Source of the DNA: Comamonas sp. JUb58 | GTDB lineage: Bacteria; Pseudomonadota; Gammaproteobacteria; Burkholderiales; Burkholderiaceae_C | Length of the DNA: 52,838 nucleotides | Direction of reading: 5' to 3' | NCBI RefSeq assembly: GCF_004364775.1 | Contig: NZ_SOAL01000028.1 | Coordinates: 1-52,838 of the forward strand | Part shown: positions 1-9,205 of the stretch, piece by piece | How the letters are laid out: every line of letters starts with the position of its first letter | Numbering within the stretch: the stretch's first letter is position 1 | Program-made: the position numbers and the translations under genes | The notes under the pieces: model-generated | What the model saw: the letters and a program-made list of their open reading frames with translations, nothing else | Told to the model about the DNA's origin: nothing | Database searches by the model: none

Positions 1-85
1 CATCAAGCGCCGCGCCTACGGATATCGAGATGAGGACTACTTCTTTCTCAAGATCCGCGCCGCGTTCCCCGGTATTCCTCGATGA
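1..85 (+). pseudogene. C-terminal tail of an IS transposase (ISL3-like), cut by the window edge
   Basis: Frame 2 is open from the first base and stops at TGA 83-85, giving 27 residues that include RRAYGYRDEDYFFLKIRAAF. The pattern AYG(Y/F)RD..YFFLKIRAAFPG is typical of the extreme C-terminus of ISL3-family transposases (IS204/IS1001/IS1165 group), a family assignment made from memory of the motif. Only 26 bases separate this stop from the stop of the convergent HerA-like gene, so the end of the insertion sequence must lie in that gap or be missing. The upstream part is outside the window, so whether the transposase is intact cannot be seen. Confidence 0.6.
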
Positions 86-111
86 ACCTTTTTTTTGCTC
101 TGCAGCGCAGT

Positions 112-1632
112 CTACTTTTTGCCGCCCATGATGCTGCCCAGCACGCCGCGCAGAATCTGGTTGCCCAGCTTGGTGCCAAAGGAGCGGGCGGTGGACTTGG
201 CCATGGACTGCACAATGCCGTCCTTCTTGCCGCCGCGCGGGCCGGTTGTGCCAAACAGGATGTCGTTGATGCTGCCCATCAGGCCGCCATCCTCGGCACC
301 GGCAGTGCCAGCAGCCGCGCCTGCGCCCGGCTTGCCGCCTTGCGCTGCGGTAGCCTGGCCGGCACGTGCCTTCAGGATCTCGTAGGCCGATTCGCGGTCC
401 ACCGGTGTGTCGTAGACGCCGGCGACCAGCGAATTCTTCAGCAAGGCCTGGCGCTGCTCGGTAGTGATGGGGCCGATCTGGCTGCCGGGTGGCAGCACAT
501 AGACGCGCTCGGTCACGCTGGGGCGGCCTTTTTCGTCCAGAAAGCTCACGAGCGCCTCGCCCACAGCCAGTTCGGTGATCGCCGCCTCGATGTTCAGCCC
601 CGGGTTGGCGCGCATCGTGGTGGCCGTGGCTTTGACGGCTTTTTGATCACGCGGCGTGAAGGCGCGCAGCGCATGCTGCACGCGGTTGCCGAGCTGGGCG
701 AGCACGCTGTCGGGAATGTCCAGCGGGTTTTGCGTGACGAAATACACGCCCACGCCCTTGGAGCGCACCAGGCGCACGACCAGCTCGATGCGCTCTTGCA
801 GCACCTTGGGTGCATCATTGAACAGCAGGTGGGCCTCGTCAAAGAAGAAGACCAGCTTGGGCTTGTCCGGGTCGCCAATTTCCGGGAGCTTCTCGTACAG
901 ATCGGACAGCATCCACAGCAGGAAGGTGGAGTACAGGCGCGGCGAATTCATCAGCTTGTCGGCCGCGAGGATGTTGATCACCCCTTGCGTGCCCACGGTC
1001 TGCATCATGTCGTCGATGTTGAGCATGGGCTCGCCAAAGAAGCTGTTGCCGCCTTGCTGCTCGATCTGCAGCAGACCGCGCTGGATGGCGCCCACGCTGG
1101 CCGAGCTGATGTTACCGTAGTCGGTGGTGAACTGCTTGGCGTTCTCGCCCACATAGGACAGCATGGCGCGCAAGTCCTTGAGGTCGAGCAGCAGCATGCC
1201 GTTGTCATCGGCAATCTTGAAGACCAGGTTGAGCACGCCCATCTGCGTGTCATTCAAGTCCAGCATGCGGCCCAGCAGCAAGGGGCCCATGTCCGAGATG
1301 GTGGCGCGCACCGGGTGGCCTTGCTCGCCAAACACATCCCACAAGGTGGTGGGGCAGGCCTTGGGCGTGGGCAGGTCAATACCACGGTCCTGCAAAGTGG
1401 CGGCCAGCTTGCCGCCAATCTGGCCTACCTGGCTGATGCCGGTCAAATCCCCTTTGATATCGGCCATGAACACCGGCACGCCAATGCCCGAGAATCCCTC
1501 GGCCAATGTCTGAAGGGTTACAGTCTTGCCCGTGCCGGTCGCGCCGGTGATCAGCCCGTGTCGATTGGCCAGGCCAGGAAGCAAAAAACACTCCGTTGTG
1601 CCATTTTTGGCAACCAGTAGGGGTTCAGCCAT
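112..1632 (-). CDS. HerA-like DUF853 ATPase (YjgR-type)
   Basis: A 506-residue P-loop ATPase of the HerA/FtsK superfamily, DUF853 group. Walker A is GATGTGKT at residues 30-37. The Walker B region reads [13 protein letters not shown] near residue 250, followed by an [13 protein letters not shown] segment that fits the sensor strand of RecA-like folds. After about residue 430 a Gly/Ala-rich linker leads to a basic C-terminus ending in GGKK. I chose the ATG at 1632 (MAEPLLV) because GGAGAGGAAA sits just upstream; an in-frame ATG at 1662 would add ten residues. The cellular role of this family is poorly defined, with DNA translocation or helicase activity inferred from homology. It is divergent from yebC. 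Confidence 0.9.
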   Translation of the reverse strand: MAEPLLVAKNGTTECFLLPGLANRHGLITGATGTGKTVTLQTLAEGFSGIGVPVFMADIKGDLTGISQVGQIGGKLAATLQDRGIDLPTPKACPTTLWDVFGEQGHPVRATISDMGPLLLGRMLDLNDTQMGVLNLVFKIADDNGMLLLDLKDLRAMLSYVGENAKQFTTDYGNISSASVGAIQRGLLQIEQQGGNSFFGEPMLNIDDMMQTVGTQGVINILAADKLMNSPRLYSTFLLWMLSDLYEKLPEIGDPDKPKLVFFFDEAHLLFNDAPKVLQERIELVVRLVRSKGVGVYFVTQNPLDIPDSVLAQLGNRVQHALRAFTPRDQKAVKATATTMRANPGLNIEAAITELAVGEALVSFLDEKGRPSVTERVYVLPPGSQIGPITTEQRQALLKNSLVAGVYDTPVDRESAYEILKARAGQATAAQGGKPGAGAAAGTAGAEDGGLMGSINDILFGTTGPRGGKKDGIVQSMAKSTARSFGTKLGNQILRGVLGSIMGGKK

Positions 1633-1710
1633 CGTAGGTTTCCTCTCCAGCATCAAAGTCAAAAGTAAAATCGCAGTCTAGCTAGATAAAACAATAGCAA
1701 AGGAAATTCT

Positions 1711-2430
1711 GTGGCAGGACACAGCAAATGGGCCAATATTCAACACCGCAAGGGTCGTCAGGACGAAAAACGCGGCAAGGTATGGACCCGTATCATTCGT
1801 GAAATTATGGTCGCTGCGCGCCAGGGCGGTGCAGATTTGAGCGCCAACCCGCGTTTGCGTCTGGCGATCGATAAGGCCAAGGCGGCCAACATGCCGGCCG
1901 ACAACATCAAGCGCAACATCGACAAGGCCACCGGCAACCTCGAAGGCGTGACTTACGAGGAAATCCGCTACGAAGGCTATGGCATCGGTGGCGCGGCCAT
2001 CATTGTCGACACCATGACGGACAACCGCGTGCGCACGGTAGCCGATGTGCGCCATGCGTTCAGCAAGCACGGCGGCAACATGGGCACCGAAGGCTCGGTG
2101 TCCTTCCAGTTCCGTAACCTGGGGCAACTGGTGTTCGCCCCCGGTGCCGATGAGGAAAAGATCATGGAAGTGGCGCTGGAAGCCGGCGCCGACGATGTGA
2201 TCACCGACGAGGAGGGCGCGGTCGAAGTGCTGACGCCCCCGTCAGAATTTGAAGCGGTGCGCAATGCGCTGGAGGCAGCGGGCTTCAAGCCCGAGGTGGC
2301 CGAAGTGACGATGCGCCCCGAAAATACCGTAGATCTGGATGAGGAAGGTGCGGCCAAGATGCAAAAATTGCTGGACGCACTGGAAGATCTGGATGATGTT
2401 CAAGATGTTTACCATAACGCGGCGCTATGA
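1711..2430 (+). CDS. yebC: YebC/PmpR-family transcriptional regulator
   Basis: A 239-residue cytoplasmic protein with the YebC/TACO1 signature at its N-terminus ([18 protein letters not shown]), normal family length and an acidic C-terminal third. Members bind DNA as regulators or, in newer work, help ribosomes translate difficult proline stretches; the sequence alone does not say which applies here. The start is GTG at 1711 with AAGGAA at 1700-1705. The stop overlaps the purD ATG (ATGA at 2427-2430), so the two genes are very likely translationally coupled. Confidence 0.96.
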   Translation: MAGHSKWANIQHRKGRQDEKRGKVWTRIIREIMVAARQGGADLSANPRLRLAIDKAKAANMPADNIKRNIDKATGNLEGVTYEEIRYEGYGIGGAAIIVDTMTDNRVRTVADVRHAFSKHGGNMGTEGSVSFQFRNLGQLVFAPGADEEKIMEVALEAGADDVITDEEGAVEVLTPPSEFEAVRNALEAAGFKPEVAEVTMRPENTVDLDEEGAAKMQKLLDALEDLDDVQDVYHNAAL

Positions 2431-3704
2431 AGGTACTTGTGATTGGTGGCGGCGGCCGTGAACACGCAATGGCCTGGAAGTTGGCGCAATCGCCCAAGGT
2501 CTCCAAAGTCTATGTAGCCCCGGGCAACGCAGGCACCGCACGCGACAAGCGTCTGGAAAACCTGCCGATCACCGATGTGGTTCAGCTGCGCGAATGGGCG
2601 CAGGACAACGGTGTGCAGCTGTCCGTCGTCGGCCCCGAGGCGCCTTTGGCCGCCGGCGTGGTGGACGAGTTCCGCGCCCACGGCATGAAGATCTTCGGCC
2701 CGACCAAGGCTGCTGCGCAGCTGGAAAGCTCCAAGGCCTTCTCCAAGGATTTCATGGCACGCCATGGCATCCCGACGGCGCAGTACGAGACCTTCAGCGA
2801 CCCGGTGGCGGCCCATGCCTACATCGACAAGCTGGGCGCGCCCATCGTCGTCAAGGCCGACGGCCTGGCTGCCGGCAAGGGCGTGGTGGTGGCTACCACC
2901 GCCCAGGAAGCGCACGATGCCGTGGACTTCATGCTGGTGGACAACAAGTACGGCGTCGCCCATAACGATGGCGGTGCCCGCGTGGTGATCGAGGAGTTTC
3001 TCGATGGCGAAGAGGCCAGCTTCATCGTGCTGTGCGACGGCAAGAGCGTGGCGGCCATGGCGACCAGCCAGGACCACAAGCGCCTGAAGGACGGCGACCA
3101 GGGCCCCAACACCGGCGGCATGGGTGCCTACTCGCCCGCCCCGGTGGTGACGGCCGATGTGCATGCCCGCGCGATGCGCGAGATCATACTGCCCACCATC
3201 CGTGGCATGGAAAAAGACGGCATCCCCTACACCGGTTTCCTGTACGCGGGCCTGATGATCGACAAGGCGGGTCACCCCAAGACCTTGGAGTTCAACTGCC
3301 GCATGGGTGACCCGGAAACCCAGCCGATCATGATGCGCCTCAAGAGCGATCTGGTCGATGTGATGCAGGCTGCCACCGACGGCAAGCTCGACCAGATCGA
3401 GCTGCAGTGGGACCGCCGCACCGCGCTGGGCGTGGTGATGGCTGCCCATGGCTACCCGGACGCACCCCGCAAGGGCGATGTGATCACCGGTCTGCCAGAG
3501 GACGAAGAAGAAGTGATGGTCTTCCACGCCGGCACCACGGTGCAGGATGGCAAGCCCGTCACCAGCGGTGGCCGCGTGCTGTGTGTGACTGCCTTGGCCG
3601 ACAACGTCAAGCAGGCGCAGCAGCGCGTGTATGCCGCTGCCGCGCAGGTGCATTTCGTTGGCGCGCAATACCGCCACGACATCGGCTACCGCGCGGTCAA
3701 GTGA
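2427..3704 (+). CDS. purD: Phosphoribosylamine-glycine ligase
   Basis: GAR synthetase, 425 residues, joins glycine to 5-phosphoribosylamine using ATP in the second step of de novo purine synthesis. The N-terminal domain starts [19 protein letters not shown]. The ATP-grasp core includes the conserved [20 protein letters not shown] segment near residue 215 and [11 protein letters not shown] near residue 288, which carries metal ligands. Length and all main motifs are normal. Its start overlaps the yebC stop by four bases, and hemF follows after 30 bases, suggesting one transcript yebC-purD-hemF. Confidence 0.98.
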   Translation: MKVLVIGGGGREHAMAWKLAQSPKVSKVYVAPGNAGTARDKRLENLPITDVVQLREWAQDNGVQLSVVGPEAPLAAGVVDEFRAHGMKIFGPTKAAAQLESSKAFSKDFMARHGIPTAQYETFSDPVAAHAYIDKLGAPIVVKADGLAAGKGVVVATTAQEAHDAVDFMLVDNKYGVAHNDGGARVVIEEFLDGEEASFIVLCDGKSVAAMATSQDHKRLKDGDQGPNTGGMGAYSPAPVVTADVHARAMREIILPTIRGMEKDGIPYTGFLYAGLMIDKAGHPKTLEFNCRMGDPETQPIMMRLKSDLVDVMQAATDGKLDQIELQWDRRTALGVVMAAHGYPDAPRKGDVITGLPEDEEEVMVFHAGTTVQDGKPVTSGGRVLCVTALADNVKQAQQRVYAAAAQVHFVGAQYRHDIGYRAVK

Positions 3705-3734
3705 CCGTTCGCAAGCCCACAGTGAGCCCCGCCC

Positions 3735-4694
3735 GTGCTGTCCTCTTCCGTTGACCAACTGAACGCCGGGGCGGAGGCCCTGGCGGTGGCCGCCTATCTC
3801 CAATCGCTGCAGGCTTCGATCACCGATGCCGTTGAAGCGCAGGAGCAGGAGGCGGGCAGCGCCGTTCGCTTTCTGGCTGATGCCTGGCAAAAGGCGCCCG
3901 GTGAGAAGCTGCAAGGCCAGGGTCTGACCAAGATCCTGGAAGGCGGCACGGTGTTTGAGCGTGCTGGCGTGGGCTTTTCGCAAGTGCGGGGCCCACAGCT
4001 GCCACCTTCGGCCACCCAGCACCGGCCCGAACTGGCGGGCGCGCCTTTCACGGCCATGGGTGTATCCCTGGTCTTTCATCCGCGCAACCCCTATGTGCCC
4101 ACCGTGCACATGAATGTGCGCATGATTGCCGCAGGCCACCCCAGCCAGCCAGCCACCTGCTGGTTTGGTGGCGGCATGGACCTGACGCCGTTCTACCCCT
4201 TTGCCGAAGACGCGCAGCATTTTCACCAGGTCTGCCACGATGCGGTGGCGCCTTTCGGTGCCGATCTGTATCCGCGCTTCAAGCAGTGGTGTGACAGCTA
4301 TTTCTTCCTCAAGCACCGCAACGAAGCGCGTGGCATCGGCGGCATCTTTTTTGATGACTTCTCCGAGCTGGGCTTTGAAGGCGGCTTTGGGATGCTGCAG
4401 TCGGTGGGCGATGCCTTTTTGAAGGCCTACCTACCCATCGTGCAACGCCGCAAGGACCAGGCCTATGGCGAGCGCGAGCGGGACTTTCAGCTCTACCGGC
4501 GCGGTCGCTATGTGGAGTTCAACCTGGTCTGGGACCGGGGTACCCACTTTGGTCTGCAGTCGGGCGGGCGCACGGAATCGATCTTGCTGTCGATGCCGCC
4601 CTTGGCCAGCTGGAGCTACCAGCGCCAGGACCCTGAGGGTTCGCCCGAGGAGCGTTTGCTGACGGAGTTTTTGCAGCCGCGTGATTGGCTGTAA
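3735..4694 (+). CDS. hemF: Oxygen-dependent coproporphyrinogen-III oxidase
   Basis: HemF, 319 residues, decarboxylates two propionate side chains of coproporphyrinogen III to give protoporphyrinogen IX using O2 in haem synthesis. Recognisable family blocks are [25 protein letters not shown] (near residue 140), [17 protein letters not shown] (near 197) and [20 protein letters not shown] (near 258). The start is GTG at 3735, the first in-frame start after purD; no strong Shine-Dalgarno is visible. The reading frame is intact. In related genomes hemF is, as I recall, often followed by nadD, which is not found here. Confidence 0.97.
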   Translation: MLSSSVDQLNAGAEALAVAAYLQSLQASITDAVEAQEQEAGSAVRFLADAWQKAPGEKLQGQGLTKILEGGTVFERAGVGFSQVRGPQLPPSATQHRPELAGAPFTAMGVSLVFHPRNPYVPTVHMNVRMIAAGHPSQPATCWFGGGMDLTPFYPFAEDAQHFHQVCHDAVAPFGADLYPRFKQWCDSYFFLKHRNEARGIGGIFFDDFSELGFEGGFGMLQSVGDAFLKAYLPIVQRRKDQAYGERERDFQLYRRGRYVEFNLVWDRGTHFGLQSGGRTESILLSMPPLASWSYQRQDPEGSPEERLLTEFLQPRDWL

Positions 4695-4795
4695 GCACAC
4701 CACCTGGGGCTGTCGATTCCGTATGAGTTGGGCAGCCTGAACGCCTTCGGCTGGCCCAACGCCCATGCCACAAGGCCATACCAGAGCGCCATTGG

Positions 4796-4856
4796 GCGCA
4801 GCCTGCGTATAATTCGCTTTCCGCTGACCGTATGCATGCCCCATCGCAGGCTGCGC
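4796..4856. repeat. Perfect 12-bp inverted repeat bracketing a TATAAT box
   Basis: The arms GCGCAGCCTGCG (4796-4807) and CGCAGGCTGCGC (4845-4856) are exact reverse complements separated by 37 bases. TATAAT (4808-4813) starts directly after the left arm. No convincing -35 box lies 16-18 bases upstream. It lies in the 268-base spacer between hemF and rsfS, which otherwise shows no gene. It could be an RNA hairpin in a hemF read-through transcript or an operator around an rsfS promoter. Confidence 0.5.
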
Positions 4857-4962
4857 GGCAGCATCTCTTGAAGGCTTTGCCCTTTTGCCACTGCGTGTTG
4901 ACGCGATCAACAATAACTGCAACACGCGCTATAGTAGAAACACTTTCATCCATCACCTACTG

Positions 4963-5679
4963 ATGACCACCGCCAAAAAATCCGAATCCACTGCCAAGAA
5001 ATCTGTGCAATTGCTGCAGCGTGCCATCGTTGATGGGCTGGAAGATGTGAAAGCACAAGATATCCAGGTTTTCAATACCGAGCACCTGTCGCCGCTGTTT
5101 GAGCGCGTGATCGTGGCCGCAGGTACCTCGAACCGCCAGACCAAGGCCTTGGCTGCCAGCGTCAAGGATGCCGTCAAGGAAGCGGGCTTCCCCAAGCCAC
5201 GTACCGAAGGCGAAGACAACGGCGAGTGGATCATCGTCGACTGCGGCCCCGTTGTGGCCCACATCATGCAGCCGATGATTCGCCAGTACTACCGCCTGGA
5301 AGAGATGTGGGGCGACACGCCCGTGCGCGTCAAGCTGGGCGCTGCCAAGCCCAAGGCCGCCAAGCCTGCCAAGGCCAAGGCAGAAGCTGCTGCCGACACC
5401 GCTGACAGCAAGAAAAAGCCCGCTGCCCGCAAGCCAGCAGCTGCTGACAAGGCCGCTGATGCACCGGTGAAGAAGACCGCTGCCAAGAAGCCCGCCGTCA
5501 AGAAGATCTCGGGCACCGTGGCCAAGAAGCCTGCGGCCAAGAAGACCAGCGCTGCTGCCACCGTCAAGACTGTGGTGGTCAACAAGCCCAAGGCCAGCAA
5601 GCCCGCAGCCAAGTCGGCCGCTGCCAAGCCTGCAGCCAAGAAGCCAGCGGCCAAGCGCGCAACCACCAAGGCCAAGTAA
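4963..5679 (+). CDS. rsfS: Ribosome silencing factor with histone-H1-like tail
   Basis: RsfS (Iojap/YbeB family) binds ribosomal protein L14 and blocks joining of ribosomal subunits when nutrients are scarce. Residues about 10-125 are the conserved domain, with the block DNGEWIIVDCGPVVAHIM and a downstream YYRLEEMWGD. Ordinary RsfS proteins end near here at 105-130 residues, but this one continues for about 115 residues made almost only of Lys, Ala, Pro and Val (repeats such as KKPAAKK), like bacterial histone H1 proteins. I chose ATG 4963 (MTTAKKSES); the open frame extends upstream to 4885 with non-RsfS sequence. It precedes rlmH, its usual partner. Confidence 0.93.
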   Translation: MTTAKKSESTAKKSVQLLQRAIVDGLEDVKAQDIQVFNTEHLSPLFERVIVAAGTSNRQTKALAASVKDAVKEAGFPKPRTEGEDNGEWIIVDCGPVVAHIMQPMIRQYYRLEEMWGDTPVRVKLGAAKPKAAKPAKAKAEAAADTADSKKKPAARKPAAADKAADAPVKKTAAKKPAVKKISGTVAKKPAAKKTSAAATVKTVVVNKPKASKPAAKSAAAKPAAKKPAAKRATTKAK

Positions 5680-5701
5680 ACCCCCTCAACCTGCGGGTTG
5701 G

Positions 5702-5736
5702 AAAGAGCTGTACTGCCAGGCAGGACAGCTCTTTTT
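5702..5736 (+). terminator. Rho-independent terminator between rsfS and rlmH
   Basis: The stem AAGAGCTGT (5703-5711) pairs with ACAGCTCTT (5725-5733) and is followed by a run of T to 5736. It lies 16 bases upstream of the rlmH start, so it may attenuate rather than fully separate rsfS and rlmH transcription. Confidence 0.75.
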
Positions 5737-5751
5737 CATTGGAGAGTTCGC

Positions 5752-6219
5752 ATGAAGATTTTCATCGTTGCGGTGGGCCAGCATGTACCCGATTGGGCGC
5801 AGACCGCCTATGACGACTATGCCAAGCGTTTCCCGCCCGAGTTGAAGGTGGAGCTCAAGGCCGTCAAGACTGAGCCGCGTGGCTCCAAGACTGTCGAGAC
5901 CCTGTATGCCGCCGAGCGCAAGCGCATCGAGGCAGCCATACCGCGCGGCACGCGCATTGTGGTGCTCGATGAGCGTGGCACCAACCTGACCACCAAGGCG
6001 CTGGCCCAGCGGGTCAAGGGCTGGCAGCTTGAAGGCGATGATGTCGCACTGATCATCGGCGGCCCCGATGGGCTGGACCCCGAGTTCAAGGCTGCCGCGC
6101 ATGAGCGCATTCGCCTCTCCGACATGACCTTGCCCCATGCGATGGTGCGCGTGCTGCTGATCGAGCAGCTCTACCGCGCCTGGTCGGTCAATGCCGGCCA
6201 TCCTTACCACCGCGAGTAA
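5752..6219 (+). CDS. rlmH: 23S rRNA pseudouridine-1915 N3-methyltransferase
   Basis: RlmH, 155 residues, is a small SPOUT-class enzyme that methylates N3 of pseudouridine 1915 in helix 69 of 23S rRNA using S-adenosylmethionine. The trefoil-knot region shows IIGGPDGLD (near residue 103) and the C-terminus reads [18 protein letters not shown], the family hallmark. Start ATG 5752 follows GGAGAG at 5741-5746; the longer open frame upstream to 5698 runs through the terminator and is not used. Length is normal. Confidence 0.97.
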   Translation: MKIFIVAVGQHVPDWAQTAYDDYAKRFPPELKVELKAVKTEPRGSKTVETLYAAERKRIEAAIPRGTRIVVLDERGTNLTTKALAQRVKGWQLEGDDVALIIGGPDGLDPEFKAAAHERIRLSDMTLPHAMVRVLLIEQLYRAWSVNAGHPYHRE

Positions 6220-6295
6220 GGCCAGCGCGCCTGCTCTCGGCTGGGCGAGGGCAGGGCAATATCCCCGCTTGCCAGCGGGCTGCCGGATGCGTTAT

Positions 6296-6352
6296 GCTGC
6301 AAAAATAATAGCTGCTTGCGCTGGATTGATGGGCGCAGGCGCTTTTTTCAAA
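6296..6352. repeat. Possible copy of a dispersed Comamonadaceae intergenic palindrome
   Basis: The spacer contains AAAAATAATAGCTGCTTGCGC followed a few bases later by GCGCAGGCGCTTTTTTC. From memory, intergenic elements built on ATAGCTGCT...GCGC with an A-rich start and T-rich end are common in this family. This copy is imperfect and the call rests on resemblance only. Confidence 0.35.
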
Positions 6353-6372
6353 TCTTGGCCTCGCTTCCCACC

Positions 6373-6987
6373 ATGCACCCCTTTGTCTACCTGGCATCTC
6401 AGTCTCCACGCCGCAGTCAACTGCTTGAACAGATCGGTATTTCCCACCGCTTGCTGGTTGCCCAGGACGACGAACCCGAACCCCAGGACCCTGAAGCGCT
6501 GGAGCTGGTGCTGCCGCGCGAATCCGCCACCGACTATGTGCAGCGCGTGACCGGTCTGAAGCTCGATGCAGCACTGGCGCGCCTGCAGCGGCGCGGGCTG
6601 GAACAGGCGCCGATTCTGTGCTCTGACACCACGGTGTCGCTGGGCCGGGATATTCTGGGCAAGCCTGAGTCGCAGGAACAGGCCCGTGAGATGCTGCAAG
6701 CGCTCAGTGGCAAGACGCACCGCGTATTGACGGCGGTGGCCCTGCAAAGCGGGCGCAAGCGCCTGACCAGCCTGTCGGTCTCCAGCGTGGAGTTCGCGGT
6801 GATGGACAGCGCGCAGATCGACGCCTATGTCGCTAGCGGTGAGCCCATGGGCAAGGCGGGCGCCTATGGCGTGCAGGGGCGGGCCGCAGCGTATATTGCC
6901 AAGATCAGCGGCAGCTATTCAGGCATCATGGGCCTGCCGGTGTTCGAGACGGCCAATGTGCTGCGGGCTGCAGGGTTTGCCATCTAA
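6373..6987 (+). CDS. maf: Maf-family nucleotide pyrophosphatase
   Basis: A 204-residue Maf/YhdE-type protein. These enzymes hydrolyse non-canonical or canonical nucleoside triphosphates (for example dTTP, UTP or modified forms) to the monophosphate and pyrophosphate and are linked to septation control. Seen here: the N-terminal SQSPRRSQLLEQIG nucleotide-binding block, CSDTTVSLGRDILGKP with the catalytic acid (near residue 83), and GKAGAYGVQGRAAAYI (near residue 158). I chose ATG 6373 (MHPFVYLASQSPRR) over an upstream in-frame ATG at 6316, as homologues start immediately before the SQSPRR motif. Which substrate subgroup it belongs to is not certain. Confidence 0.95.
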   Translation: MHPFVYLASQSPRRSQLLEQIGISHRLLVAQDDEPEPQDPEALELVLPRESATDYVQRVTGLKLDAALARLQRRGLEQAPILCSDTTVSLGRDILGKPESQEQAREMLQALSGKTHRVLTAVALQSGRKRLTSLSVSSVEFAVMDSAQIDAYVASGEPMGKAGAYGVQGRAAAYIAKISGSYSGIMGLPVFETANVLRAAGFAI

Positions 6988-6999
6988 GGCCATCTAAGA

Positions 7000-8496
7000 A
7001 TGACTTCTATGCAAAATGATATTTTGATCAATTGGGCGCCGCAGGAGACGCGGGTGGCGATCATCGAGGGCGGCGCTGTGCAGGAGCTGCACCATGAGCG
7101 CACCCTGGAGCGCGGCCTGGTCGGCAATGTCTACCTGGGCAAGATATCGCGCGTGCTGCCCGGCATGCAGTCCGCCTTTATCGACATTGGCCTGGAGCGA
7201 GCCGCATTCCTGCATGTGGCCGACGTCTGGCAGCGCCAGGAAGGCGGCCTGGCGCCGATGTTTGCCCGCAAGGGCGAGCCCCAGGTGCCGATTGAAAAGC
7301 AGATCTTCGAAGGCCAGTCGATCATGGTGCAGGTCATCAAGGACCCGATCGGCACCAAGGGCGCGCGGCTGTCCACGCAGATCAGCATTGCCGGGCGCCT
7401 GCTGGTGTACCTGCCGCAGGACGACCATATCGGCGTGTCGCAAAAGATTCCCCAGAACGAGCGCGATGCCTTGCGTGCCCGCCTGCAGGCGCTGGTGGGC
7501 ACGGCGCAAACAGGTGGTGGTGGCGGCTTTATTCTGCGCACCAATGGCGAGGACTCCAGCGACGAAGAGCTGGCCGAAGACATCAGCTACCTGCGCAAGG
7601 TCTGGAAGCGCATCAAGGAAAGTGCCGCCAAGCAGGCCGCCAAAACCTTGCTGCACCAGGACCTGAGCCTGATGCAGCGCGTGCTGCGCGACATGGTCAC
7701 GGAAAACACCCAGTCGATCCGCATCGATTCACGCGAGCAGTTTGTGCTGCTGCAGCAGTTTGGCCAGGAGTTCATGCCGGCCGCGTTGCCCAAGCTGCAG
7801 CTCTACAAGGGCGAGCGCCCGATCTTCGATCTGTACTCGGTCGATGAGGAAATTGCGCGTGCACTGGGCCGGCGCGTCGATCTCAAATCCGGTGGCTACC
7901 TGATCGTGGACCAGACCGAGGCCTTGACCACCGTCGATGTGAACACCGGCGGCTATGTGGGTGCGCGCAATTTTGACGACACCATCTTCAAGACCAACCT
8001 GGAAGCGGCCCATGCCATTGCCCGCCAGCTGCGGCTGCGCAACCTGGGCGGCATCATCATCGTGGACTTTATCGACATGGTGCATGAGGACCACCAGGCG
8101 CAGGTGCTGCATGAGCTGCGCAAACAACTGCAGCGCGACCGGGTCAAGACCATGTGCGGCGAGTTCTCCCAGCTGGGTCTGGTGGAGATGACGCGCAAGC
8201 GCACCCGCGAATCGCTGGCCCACATGCTCTGCACCTCCTGCCCCGTCTGCAGCGGCGTGGGCGAGGTCAAGACAGTGCGCACCGTCTGCTACGACATCCT
8301 GCGCGAAATCTTGCGCGAGGCCCGCCAGTTCAACCCCAAGGAGTTCCGCGTGCTCGCTGCCCCGCCGGTGATCGAGATGCTGCTGGACGAAGAAAGCCAG
8401 CATTTGGCTGGGCTGTCCGATTTCATCGGCAAGCCGATCTCGCTGCAGGCCGAAGGGCGGGATGGATCGGACCAGTACGATATCGTGCTGCTTTGA
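7000..8496 (+). CDS. rng: Ribonuclease G
   Basis: RNase G, 498 residues, a single-strand endoribonuclease of the RNase E/G family that matures the 5' end of 16S rRNA and degrades some mRNAs. The S1 domain spans about residues 38-130. The catalytic DNase-I-like region carries VDVNTGGYVG and IIIVDFIDM, the two aspartates that bind Mg2+. CTSCPVCSGVG near residue 410 is the Zn-link that joins monomers. There is no long C-terminal scaffold, so it is RNase G rather than RNase E. It starts 12 bases after maf and is probably co-transcribed; a strong terminator follows. Confidence 0.97.
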   Translation: MTSMQNDILINWAPQETRVAIIEGGAVQELHHERTLERGLVGNVYLGKISRVLPGMQSAFIDIGLERAAFLHVADVWQRQEGGLAPMFARKGEPQVPIEKQIFEGQSIMVQVIKDPIGTKGARLSTQISIAGRLLVYLPQDDHIGVSQKIPQNERDALRARLQALVGTAQTGGGGGFILRTNGEDSSDEELAEDISYLRKVWKRIKESAAKQAAKTLLHQDLSLMQRVLRDMVTENTQSIRIDSREQFVLLQQFGQEFMPAALPKLQLYKGERPIFDLYSVDEEIARALGRRVDLKSGGYLIVDQTEALTTVDVNTGGYVGARNFDDTIFKTNLEAAHAIARQLRLRNLGGIIIVDFIDMVHEDHQAQVLHELRKQLQRDRVKTMCGEFSQLGLVEMTRKRTRESLAHMLCTSCPVCSGVGEVKTVRTVCYDILREILREARQFNPKEFRVLAAPPVIEMLLDEESQHLAGLSDFIGKPISLQAEGRDGSDQYDIVLL

Positions 8497-8527
8497 TCCA
8501 CAGCGTCGCTTCTACAGCGGCTTGATG

Positions 8528-8557
8528 AAAAGTGCAATTATTTTGCACTTTTTTTTT
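8528..8557 (+). terminator. Rho-independent terminator after rng
   Basis: A perfect 10-bp stem AAAAGTGCAA (8528-8537) and TTGCACTTTT (8543-8552) with loop TTATT is followed by more T residues. It closes the rng transcript and isolates hipBA. Confidence 0.9.
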
Positions 8558-8564
8558 ATAAATA

Positions 8565-8595
8565 GCAAAATATTGCCTCTTTTTCTATTGGCAAT
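8565..8595 (+). promoter_or_regulatory. Candidate hipBA control region with inverted repeats
   Basis: This AT-rich spacer holds GCAAAATATTGC (8565-8576, 4-bp arms) and ATTGCC (8572-8577) paired with GGCAAT (8590-8595). HipB proteins repress their own operon through palindromes, so these are candidate operators. No convincing -35/-10 pair could be assigned. Confidence 0.35.
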
Positions 8596-8686
8596 GGCGT
8601 TGTAGCAGAACAAAAGCTGGTCGATTGCTTTGTAGAGTGCTAGTATTCTTTCATCAATGCCTGAAAAATGATGAAATATTAGCGCC

Positions 8687-9205
8687 ATGGCCAAGAAGAC
8701 CGCTCCTCTTTTGCCTTCTACTACCAAGCTGCTTGTGGAGTTTGGAGAGCGGCTAAAGCTTGCGCGCCTGCGCAGAAAGCTGACGGCCAAACAGGTGGCA
8801 GAGCGTGCCGGCATGACCCCGATGACCTTGCGCTCTTTGGAGGCCGGTGGGTCCGGAGTGACGATTGGCGCTTACTTATCGGTGATGCAGGTGCTCGGAC
8901 TGACCAAGGATTTGGCCATGCTTGCCACCGAGGACCAGTTGGGCCGCCAGCTCCAGGATGCGCGCTTGGTCAAAGGCGAGACTGCGCGGCCTGCTCCAGG
9001 CCAGCACATCGTCAGCGAGCCAGTGAAACCTGGGCCTTCGCGTCAATCGGTGAAGGCACCGGCGACGAAGAAAAACATGCCGAGCAAAGCATTAGCCTCG
9101 CCAGCCAGCGGCACGGCAACAGATGCTTTGGGAGATACCAAAAGCACAGCGGCACTGAGCGCCCTGCTGAGAAAAAGCAAACGCAAGGGAGCTGGTGAAT
9201 CATGA
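8687..9205 (+). CDS. hipB: HipB-type XRE-family antitoxin
   Basis: A 172-residue protein with an XRE/Cro helix-turn-helix at about residues 20-75 ([20 protein letters not shown], then an [12 protein letters not shown] recognition helix). The C-terminal half is rich in Lys, Ala and Ser and looks disordered. HipB-type antitoxins bind the HipA kinase and repress the operon. The stop overlaps the hipA start by four bases (ATGA at 9202-9205), the usual toxin-antitoxin arrangement. It is longer than E. coli HipB (88 residues) because of the tail. Confidence 0.88.
   Translation: MAKKTAPLLPSTTKLLVEFGERLKLARLRRKLTAKQVAERAGMTPMTLRSLEAGGSGVTIGAYLSVMQVLGLTKDLAMLATEDQLGRQLQDARLVKGETARPAPGQHIVSEPVKPGPSRQSVKAPATKKNMPSKALASPASGTATDALGDTKSTAALSALLRKSKRKGAGES

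Noticed and set aside
82..1620. A 512-residue open frame on the plus strand
   Set aside because: It lies antisense to the HerA-like ATPase, whose Walker motifs and ribosome site are clear; the frame is open only because of GC-rich codon usage.
2409..4316. A 635-residue open frame on the minus strand
   Set aside because: Antisense to purD and hemF, both with full family motifs. Composition is His/Ala/Gly rich, typical of shadow frames.
5326..5679. A separate histone-H1-like gene inside the rsfS frame
   Set aside because: No start codon or ribosome site is found at the domain border; the frame is continuous with RsfS.
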